This document shows, one piece after another, positions 5,885 to 10,615 of a stretch of 10,615 bases of DNA. A program made the translations under genes and the position numbers. Source of the DNA: Actinomycetota bacterium (GTDB lineage Bacteria; Actinomycetota; Actinomycetes; Nanopelagicales; Nanopelagicaceae); contig JAPOJL010000020.1 in the NCBI GenBank assembly GCA_029978425.1, positions 1 to 10,615 of the forward strand. The letters run 5' to 3'. Below the pieces are notes generated by a model, which saw only the letters and a program-made list of their open reading frames with translations, searched no databases and was not told where the DNA came from. Every line of letters starts with the position of its first letter. Position 1 is the stretch's first letter.

Positions 5885-7321
5885 TTAGGAGACCCACGTG
5901 TTGATTGGATTATTGAGGAAGTAGATCATGAATAGACCTGCAACGAGGAGAAGCAATGGATGAATATCTTTGCTACGTCCTTGAAGTAGTCGAATCACAA
6001 CATATGAAACAAAGCCTGCTCCAATACCTACAGAGATGTTGTAAGTGAATGGCATCAAGATAATTGTGAGGAAGGCTGGAATCGCAATTCCATAATCTTC
6101 CCAATCAATCGACTTGATCTGGGTCATCATCAAGAAACCAACGATGATGAGAGCTGGGGTCGCAGCTTCGTAAGGAATGATTGCAACCAACGGAGCGAGG
6201 AATGTCGTGAGCAGGAAGAGAACTCCAGTCACAACAGAGGCAAGACCAGTTCTCGCGCCTTCACCAACGCCTGATGCTGATTCAATATATGAGGTGTTTG
6301 ATGAAACGCCAGCAGCTCCACCTGCCGCAGCTGCGAGTGAATCAACGAGAAGGATGCGGTCCGCATTCGGCGGTGTTCCATCTTTGTCGTTGAGACCAGC
6401 TTCTTGACCAATCGCTGTCATGGTTCCCATGGTGTCGAAGAAGTCCGCCAAGAGAAGTGTGAAAACGAGAAGGAGAGCGGTGATCAATGGAACGCGGTCA
6501 AATGAACCGAAGAGATTAAATGATCCAAGAAGTCCAAAATCAGGTGTAGCAACAACTGATTCTGGCATAGCAGGAACGTTGAGGTTCCAGCCCTTTGGAT
6601 TTACGTTGCCGGTTGCACCATCAAACAATGGACCAACTTTGAAGGCGCTCTCAATCGCAACGGCAAGTGCTGTTGAGACGATGATGCCGATGAGAAGAGC
6701 AGCTTTTACTTTCCGAACCATCAAACCGATAGTTAGGAAAAGGCCAAATGCAAAGACAATTACTGGCCATCCGACAAGCTCACCATTGTTGCCGAGAGTA
6801 ACTGGTACTGGGCCAGTTCCGGTGCGGCGAACAAAGCCAGCGTCAACGAGACCGATAAGTGCGATAAATAGACCGATACCAACAGAGATAGCGATCTTGA
6901 GCTGAGTTGGCACGGCGCGGAACACCGCAGTGCGGAATCCAGTGAGAACCAAGACGGTAATGATGATGCCCTCGAGGACAACGAGTCCCATGGCATCTGC
7001 CCATGTCATCTTGGAAGCAATTCCTACGGCAACGAAGGTGTTAAGACCGAGGCCGGTTGCGAGAGCTAATGGGAAGTTAGCAACAACGCCCATAAGAATC
7101 GAGAGAACTCCAGCAACAAGTGCTGTCGCCGCAGCGATGAGAGCGAGGTTCGGAGCGTCTCCGCCACCGAGGAATTTCCCATCGCCGTCTTTCGCAAGTC
7201 CGATGATGAGTGGATTAAGTGCGACGATGTATGCCATCGTGAAGAAGGTAACTACGCCGCCACGAACCTCTTGAGCTACCGAGGATCCGCGTTGAGATAT
7301 TTTGAAATAAGAGTCGAGCAT
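5885..7321 (-). CDS. NCS2 family purine nucleobase permease, AzgA type
   Basis: An inner-membrane permease of 478 residues, expected to bring in adenine, guanine and/or hypoxanthine with protons. It is hydrophobic almost throughout, fitting 12-14 membrane helices. AzgA-subfamily signatures: RGGVVTFFTMAYIVALNP (20-37), GLGLNTF (90-96), FFDTMGT (294-300), NTSYIESASGVGEGARTGL (342-360). These separate it from the xanthine/uracil branch; the exact substrate cannot be read from sequence. The ATG has a strong ribosome binding site, AAAGGAAG, 3 nt upstream, directly preceded by a hairpin (7333-7351). Codon choice looks selected: in the first ~215 codons I count about 15 ATC to 4 ATT for Ile and 9 TTC to 4 TTT for Phe, more C-ending than I see in ung, suggesting high expression. 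It lies 111 bp downstream of a YczE-like gene in the same direction; whether they share a transcript is unclear. Confidence 0.93.
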   Translation of the reverse strand: MLDSYFKISQRGSSVAQEVRGGVVTFFTMAYIVALNPLIIGLAKDGDGKFLGGGDAPNLALIAAATALVAGVLSILMGVVANFPLALATGLGLNTFVAVGIASKMTWADAMGLVVLEGIIITVLVLTGFRTAVFRAVPTQLKIAISVGIGLFIALIGLVDAGFVRRTGTGPVPVTLGNNGELVGWPVIVFAFGLFLTIGLMVRKVKAALLIGIIVSTALAVAIESAFKVGPLFDGATGNVNPKGWNLNVPAMPESVVATPDFGLLGSFNLFGSFDRVPLITALLLVFTLLLADFFDTMGTMTAIGQEAGLNDKDGTPPNADRILLVDSLAAAAGGAAGVSSNTSYIESASGVGEGARTGLASVVTGVLFLLTTFLAPLVAIIPYEAATPALIIVGFLMMTQIKSIDWEDYGIAIPAFLTIILMPFTYNISVGIGAGFVSYVVIRLLQGRSKDIHPLLLLVAGLFMIYFLNNPINTWVS

Positions 7322-7324
7322 GCT

Positions 7325-7332
7325 CTTCCTTT
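7325..7332 (-). promoter_or_regulatory. Strong ribosome binding site of the NCS2 permease
   Basis: Minus-strand AAAGGAAG ends 3 nt before the ATG at 7321 (core AAGGA about 5 nt away). It is the clearest Shine-Dalgarno in the window and fixes the start. It touches the 3' arm of the hairpin at 7333-7351, so folding there could affect ribosome access. Confidence 0.7.
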
Positions 7333-7351
7333 CATCCCAGAAATCGGGATG
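7333..7351 (-). promoter_or_regulatory. Leader hairpin abutting the permease ribosome binding site
   Basis: CATCCC and GGGATG form a perfect 6-bp stem with a 7-nt loop (GATTTCT in the mRNA sense) immediately 5' of the Shine-Dalgarno. There is no T-run after it, so it is not a terminator. It might be an RNA control element or a repressor operator, as the inverted repeat also suits a dimeric DNA-binding protein. I could not match the leader to the purine riboswitch or any other class I know. Function is unknown. Confidence 0.4.
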
Positions 7352-7431
7352 GCGCTAATTTTTTAACGGTGGTGGTTGCGACACCGAGTGGAGTCAGTCC
7401 ACAGGCTGATGGGAGTACGAGAAACCTATTA
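7352..7431 (-). other. Intergenic leader between the YczE-like gene and the NCS2 permease
   Basis: The gap holds an A/T-rich patch on the minus strand, GTTAAAAAATTAG (about 7355-7367), which could contain a -10 but does not fit TANNNT cleanly. It also holds a small hairpin, GTGGA/TCCAC with a 5-nt loop, at 7388-7402. No recognised riboswitch, RNA gene or coding frame was found. A promoter for the permease is expected here but I cannot place it. Confidence 0.3.
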
Positions 7432-7447
7432 GTTACTTCTGAGTAAC
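7432..7447 (-). terminator. Weak stem-loop over the stop codon of the YczE-like gene
   Basis: GTTACT and AGTAAC make a perfect 6-bp stem with a 4-nt loop. The 3' arm includes the TAA stop of the minus-strand gene. The bases following on that strand (TAATAGGTTTCTCG) contain only a short T-rich stretch. It may weaken readthrough into the permease or be chance. Confidence 0.3.
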
Positions 7448-8095
7448 GCGGGCAACGACACCAAAAGAGGTCGCTACGGAATAACCGATGAGGAGGGCAA
7501 AAAGCGCAGTTCCAAGGCCTAAACGACCACCAAGAAGAGCGCCGCAGATCAGAACGCAAACCTCAATCATCAGTCGGACTCGTCCCACGGGTATACCCGT
7601 TCGGCGATGGAGAGACGTCATCCAGCCATCGCGAGGGCCTGGCCCAAGACCACAGGTGATGTATAGCGCGGAGCCCGCTCCCACCAAGAAGATCCCGGTA
7701 AAGACATATAACAACTGAATCGCGAAATTGTGCGGATGGGGGATTGTTGCGATGCCAACATCAATTGCAGTGGCAATGATGACGATGTTTGCGATGGTTC
7801 CAAAGCCGGGCTTCTCACGCAATGGAATCCACAGTGCGAGAACAACTCCGCTGATCACAAAAGTAGCTGCTCCAACCGACAATGGTGTGCGAAGTGAAAT
7901 ACCTTGAGCAAAAACAGACCACGGTGCATTCCCCAAATCCGAGACTATGAGCAAACTGTCACCAATACCAAATGAAAATAGTCCAAACGAGAGCAAAAAT
8001 ACCCGAGAAAAATTCAGATCCCATCGATGATTTGCCGTCCAAGGAGTATGAGGGACTGTTTTGTGGGGCTTCAATTTGTTGATTAATTCGCGCAC
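7433..8095 (-). CDS. YczE/YitT-like integral membrane protein
   Basis: A 220-residue membrane protein of the YczE/YyaS (COG2364) type, function unknown. A polar N-terminal stretch (1-28) precedes about five to six hydrophobic segments (roughly 30-50, 72-92, 98-117, 124-147, 174-188, 195-212). Family-type motifs: LGNAPWSVFAQG at 54-65, GLGPGPRDGWMTSL at 149-162, IE at 177-178 and GLGTALF at 193-199. Family members are often annotated as membrane proteins or possible transporters with little experimental work. The start is GTG at 8095. There is no Shine-Dalgarno, but the hexamer TAGCGT ends 7 nt upstream, fitting a leaderless transcript. It diverges from the DUF554 gene across 39 bp and precedes the purine permease; a link between the two proteins is not shown. 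Confidence 0.82.
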   Translation of the reverse strand: MRELINKLKPHKTVPHTPWTANHRWDLNFSRVFLLSFGLFSFGIGDSLLIVSDLGNAPWSVFAQGISLRTPLSVGAATFVISGVVLALWIPLREKPGFGTIANIVIIATAIDVGIATIPHPHNFAIQLLYVFTGIFLVGAGSALYITCGLGPGPRDGWMTSLHRRTGIPVGRVRLMIEVCVLICGALLGGRLGLGTALFALLIGYSVATSFGVVARVTQK

Positions 8096-8101
8096 TTTCG
8101 A

Positions 8102-8107
8102 ACGCTA
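8102..8107 (-). promoter_or_regulatory. Candidate -10 element for a leaderless YczE-like gene
   Basis: Minus-strand TAGCGT (TANNNT) is followed by 6 nt (TCGAAA) and then the GTG start at 8095, so the predicted transcript start coincides with the start codon. No Shine-Dalgarno and no clear -35. It lies within a 39-bp region shared with the divergent DUF554 promoter. Confidence 0.42.
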
Positions 8108-8121
8108 CACCATCCATGGCT

Positions 8122-8127
8122 TACACT
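8122..8127 (+). promoter_or_regulatory. Candidate -10 element for a leaderless DUF554 gene
   Basis: TACACT (TANNNT) ends 8 nt before the ATG at 8135, predicting transcription from about 8134-8135. The bases between (TTCATTT) contain no Shine-Dalgarno. A -35 is not recognisable; at usual spacing it would overlap the opposite promoter. Confidence 0.42.
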
Positions 8128-8134
8128 TTCATTT

Positions 8135-8866
8135 ATGTTCGTTGGAGTGGGAACGGTCATCAATATTGTGGCAATTGTTGGCGGCGCAGCTATAGGCATT
8201 CTTATCGGCAATCGCTTGGCGGAAAGAACTCGCAACCTTATGACTGATGTTCTGGGAGCAATTACCTTGATTGGTGCCGCATCATCCATTAAAGCCCTGT
8301 GGAATAAAGATCTTTCTAGCGCCCTACCTGAAGGTTGGCCCATCATGGTCGTGCTTGGTTCGCTCCTTATAGGCGGCCTCATTGGCTCTACTTTAAATAT
8401 TGAAGCCAAACTTGAAGGACTTGGAGTACGTTTAAAAAGGCGTTTCGATGCACGTGGAGAATCACCCTTCGTTGAAGGATTTGTTACTGCATCTTTGATC
8501 TTTGCTATCGGACCACTCGCAATTCTAGGAAGTATTAGCGATGGCATGTCTACAGGCATAGATCAGCTTGTTCTCAAGAGCACTTTGGATTTTTTTGCTT
8601 CCATCGCTTTTGCTGCCGCGCTCGGCTGGGGAGTCGCAGTCTCCGCTCTTCCGGTTGGCGTTTACCAGTTTGCTTGGACTGGTATCGGATTTGCGTTGGG
8701 TTCAATTCTCTCTGATTACCAAGTGAGCGCGATGACTGCGACAGGTGGAATTTTGCTGCTTGGTATTGCATTTAAACTACTGAATATCAAGCAGATCGCG
8801 ATCGGGAATCTATTGCCAGCTCTCGCTGTAGCACCGCTGCTAGCTTTAGGGATTAGTTACCTTTAA
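8135..8866 (+). CDS. DUF554 family integral membrane protein (YqgA/YdfK-like)
   Basis: A 243-residue hydrophobic protein of the DUF554 family, function unknown. It opens directly with a membrane helix (FVGVGTVINIVAIVGG, the family's typical N-terminal glycine-rich segment) and has about seven hydrophobic segments in all. The most conserved block of the family is present as EGFVTASLIFAIGP (114-127) and LGSISDG (131-137), followed by KSTLDFFASIAFAAALG (148-164). Length is normal and no defect is visible. The ATG at 8135 lacks a ribosome binding site and is probably leaderless. The final TAA overlaps the stop of the convergent dehydrogenase gene, with no terminator between them. No transport substrate should be inferred from sequence alone. 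Confidence 0.9.
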   Translation: MFVGVGTVINIVAIVGGAAIGILIGNRLAERTRNLMTDVLGAITLIGAASSIKALWNKDLSSALPEGWPIMVVLGSLLIGGLIGSTLNIEAKLEGLGVRLKRRFDARGESPFVEGFVTASLIFAIGPLAILGSISDGMSTGIDQLVLKSTLDFFASIAFAAALGWGVAVSALPVGVYQFAWTGIGFALGSILSDYQVSAMTATGGILLLGIAFKLLNIKQIAIGNLLPALAVAPLLALGISYL

Positions 8867-9906
8867 AAAGACGAGGCATCAATAACAAAGCGGTATTTCA
8901 CGTCGCTTGCTACCGTACGTTCGTAGGCTTGATTTATGTAGTCAGCTTTAATTACTTCAACATCGCTGACGATATTTTTTGCTCCACAGAAATCCAGCAT
9001 TTCTTGCAATTCGGGCATGCCGCCAATCATTGATCCGGCAATAGAACGACGGCCATCGAGCATCGTTCCAGCGTTAATGGCGTAAGGCTTTCCAGGAAGT
9101 CCAATAATGACCAGCGTTCCATCGGTTGCCAAGGTAGATAGATATGGATCTAAATCTAGATCTGCGCTCACTGTGTTCAGAATAAGATCAAATTTCTTAC
9201 GCAGCGGTTTATGCCAATCATCGCCATTGGTCACAACAAAATGAGCTGCTCCCATAGCTTTCGCATCAGCTTCCTTATGAGCGGAATGTGAAAAGACCGT
9301 AACTTCCGCACCGAGAGCTGCAGCAAACTTAACGCCCATATGACCGAGACCACCTAGTCCCATCACCGCCACTTTTGAAGTTGGCCCAACTTTCCAATGT
9401 TTAATGGGGGAGTACAGAGTGATACCAGCGCATAACAATGGCGCAACGCCCGCAGGGTCAAGATTGGAGGGAACTTTTACCGCGTAACTTTCTTCGATAA
9501 CAAAGTAATTGGAATATCCACCAAATGCGATGGTTTGAGAATTTCTCTCATAATCGTTATATGTTCCTGTCATTCCTTCAAGACAATATTGCTGAAGACC
9601 TTTCACGCAGTTGGCACATTTGCGGCAAGAGTCGATGAAGACGCCGACTCCAATGCTGTCGCCAACCTTGAACGAGGTTACTTTCGAACCAACTCCGGTC
9701 ACCGTTCCAACAATTTCATGACCCGGAACCATCGGGAACAAAGCTGGACCCCATTCTTCGCGGACTTGGTGGATATCCGAGTGACAGATGCCAGCAAAAT
9801 CGATTGTGAATCCAACGTCGGTATCGCGAAGTGCACGTCTTTCAAATTCAAAAGGAGTTAAATCTGCGCGCGCAGCAAGGGCTGCATAACCTCGAGTTTT
9901 AGTCAT
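8863..9906 (-). CDS. Zinc-dependent NADP(H) alcohol dehydrogenase/aldehyde reductase, YahK/CAD type
   Basis: A 347-residue medium-chain dehydrogenase/reductase acting in the cytoplasm. Catalytic-zinc residues are C41 (GICHSDIH), H63-E64 (PGHEIVG) and C159 (LLCAGIT). The structural zinc site is complete: C94, C97, C100 and C108. The cofactor domain has GLGGLGHMGVKFAAALGA (183-200). The second strand ends VFSHSAHK (204-211) with Ser rather than an acidic residue, which favours NADP(H). The layout matches the cinnamyl-alcohol dehydrogenase/YahK/mycobacterial AdhC group, which generally reduces aldehydes to alcohols; the physiological substrate is not determinable. It follows tdk by 3 nt, so it is probably cotranscribed. 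No Shine-Dalgarno is evident, and TTTAAT 7 nt before the ATG might give a separate leaderless start. The stop overlaps the DUF554 stop on the other strand. Confidence 0.92.
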   Translation of the reverse strand: MTKTRGYAALAARADLTPFEFERRALRDTDVGFTIDFAGICHSDIHQVREEWGPALFPMVPGHEIVGTVTGVGSKVTSFKVGDSIGVGVFIDSCRKCANCVKGLQQYCLEGMTGTYNDYERNSQTIAFGGYSNYFVIEESYAVKVPSNLDPAGVAPLLCAGITLYSPIKHWKVGPTSKVAVMGLGGLGHMGVKFAAALGAEVTVFSHSAHKEADAKAMGAAHFVVTNGDDWHKPLRKKFDLILNTVSADLDLDPYLSTLATDGTLVIIGLPGKPYAINAGTMLDGRRSIAGSMIGGMPELQEMLDFCGAKNIVSDVEVIKADYINQAYERTVASDVKYRFVIDASSF

Positions 9907-9909
9907 GGC

Positions 9910-10551
9910 CTAATTAAAGGGTAACGGATCGATGGATTGGTGTGCAGCGCCAGAATTTCTCGCAGTGACTTTTCGCATATGGTGGCGACGGCAGAGAACT
10001 TCATAAGCAACTTCGCTTGCTGCGTTTGTGTCTCCCACGACAACCTGTTCACCTTCCGTCCCCATGACGCCGCCTATGGTTCGGGCGTTATGAGTAGCGC
10101 GTTCTCCGCACCAACAGAGCGCCTCTACTTGCAAGGTATGAACTCGATCCGCCAATTCAACAAGGCGAGCTGAACCAGGAAAGAGTTTCGTTCGGAAATC
10201 AGTCAAGATGCCAAAGGCATAAACATCGATTCCGAGGCCGTCAGCAATCCGAGCCAGTTGCTCAATTTGTGAGGGCGCATAGAACTGAGCTTCGTCACAG
10301 ATGACGTAATCAATACGCCGACCAGTCGAGAGTTGGTCGACTACAAATTTATGAAGATCCATCTCTTCGGAGACTTCAAGCGCCTCTGATGTTAATCCCA
10401 ATCTTGAGGAGATCTTTCCTGCGCCAGCTCGATCGCGATTGGTGAAAAGCAAGCCTGCGCGGCCACGACTTTCGTGGTTATGTGCGGTCTGAAGTGCAAG
10501 AGTGGACTTCCCACTATCCATGGTGCCGCAGTAATAAATCAGCTCAGCCAT
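9910..10551 (-). CDS. tdk: Thymidine kinase, type II
   Basis: Phosphorylates thymidine to dTMP with ATP, a salvage route in the cytoplasm; family members are usually tetramers inhibited by dTTP. 213 residues. Walker A/P-loop is GTMDSGKST (9-17). Walker B-like DEAQF (86-90) holds the catalytic Glu87. The lasso/thymidine-binding region includes YAFGILTDFRTKLFPGS (111-127). The zinc site is made by C146, C148, C187 and H190 or H191 (CWCGE...CRRHH). The ATG has AAGG 8 nt upstream. It starts 3 nt after the stop of another probable minus-strand gene and ends 3 nt before the dehydrogenase, so it looks like the middle of an operon. Confidence 0.96.
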   Translation of the reverse strand: MAELIYYCGTMDSGKSTLALQTAHNHESRGRAGLLFTNRDRAGAGKISSRLGLTSEALEVSEEMDLHKFVVDQLSTGRRIDYVICDEAQFYAPSQIEQLARIADGLGIDVYAFGILTDFRTKLFPGSARLVELADRVHTLQVEALCWCGERATHNARTIGGVMGTEGEQVVVGDTNAASEVAYEVLCRRHHMRKVTARNSGAAHQSIDPLPFN

Positions 10552-10554
10552 ATG

Positions 10555-10615
10555 TCAAGCCTTAAGAAGTGAGATGATCGAAACTTCTGGATGGGTGTCA
10601 TGAATAATCTTTCTC
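10555..10615 (-). CDS. C-terminal end of an unidentified minus-strand gene
   Basis: On the minus strand a frame is open from the window edge, encoding 19 residues that end in PEVSIISLLKA and a TGA stop 3 nt before the tdk ATG. Such short spacing is common for genes in one operon and matches the tdk-dehydrogenase spacing. Too little is present to name a family. A second frame is also open here but runs into tdk, so the call depends on spacing alone. Confidence 0.4.
   Translation of the reverse strand, partial: RKIIHDTHPEVSIISLLKA

Noticed and set aside
6420..6905. 161-codon open frame on the plus strand opposite the NCS2 permease gene
   Set aside because: Low-complexity Pro/Arg/Thr-rich product with no motif, mirroring the codon bias of the real membrane-protein gene on the other strand.
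7352..7431. Purine, guanidine or cobalamin riboswitch upstream of the permease
   Set aside because: None of the conserved cores of these classes that I know could be found on either strand.
8083..8559. 158-codon minus-strand open frame opposite the DUF554 gene
   Set aside because: It overlaps a clear DUF554 gene and the start of the YczE-like gene, and its product is rich in Pro, Arg and Ser with no family resemblance.
1..10615. Mobile element, prophage, CRISPR array, toxin-antitoxin or tRNA gene
   Set aside because: No repeats, transposase or integrase motifs, spacer arrays, small paired ORFs or cloverleaf-like sequences were seen; every sizeable stretch is explained by conserved chromosomal genes.

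Overview
The window is an ordinary chromosomal housekeeping region, most likely from a small-genome actinobacterium (Actinomycetota), possibly a freshwater acI/Nanopelagicales-type lineage. Reasons: the def-fmt-rsmB-rpe gene order is the actinobacterial one (as recalled for the fmt-fmu-rpe block of Mycobacterium tuberculosis); the uracil-DNA glycosylase carries GQDPYP, as I recall for actinobacteria, rather than GQDPYH; serB lies beside a lone ABC ATPase, as I recall in mycobacteria; several genes look leaderless; and the DNA is of middling GC with genes packed end to end. The taxon is inferred, not proven.

Layout. Positions 1-3429 (+ strand) form one tight operon: the 3' part of peptide deformylase (def), methionyl-tRNA formyltransferase (fmt), 16S rRNA m5C methyltransferase (rsmB) and ribulose-phosphate epimerase (rpe). 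Def and Fmt handle the formyl group on initiator Met at the two ends of its life. Converging on rpe with a 4-nt gap is a minus-strand pair (4320 down to 3434): a free-standing ACT-like domain protein overlapping, by ATGA, a HAD phosphoserine phosphatase (serB). These look like the two halves of an ordinary ACT-HAD SerB encoded as separate, coupled genes. Divergent from that pair is a plus-strand pair (4370-5805): an ABC ATPase without a permease, and uracil-DNA glycosylase (ung) overlapping it by one base. A 9-bp stem-loop at 5817-5846 separates ung from the next convergent gene.

Positions 5885-8095 (minus strand) hold an AzgA-type NCS2 purine permease and, upstream of it, a YczE-family membrane protein. 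A DUF554 membrane protein (8135-8866, + strand) diverges from the latter across a 39-bp promoter region. It ends with its stop codon overlapping that of a minus-strand zinc alcohol dehydrogenase of the YahK/CAD type (9906-8863). The dehydrogenase follows type II thymidine kinase (tdk, 10551-9910) by 3 nt. A few codons of another probable minus-strand gene lie at the right edge.

There are no non-coding stretches over about 110 bp, and I see no tRNA, rRNA, CRISPR, insertion sequence or phage gene. No undescribed multi-gene system is evident. The most interesting points are the split SerB, two very compact divergent regions in which -10-like hexamers sit about 7 nt from the start codons (candidate leaderless promoters), a hairpin directly abutting the permease ribosome binding site, and the orphan ABC ATPase without a Q-loop glutamine.
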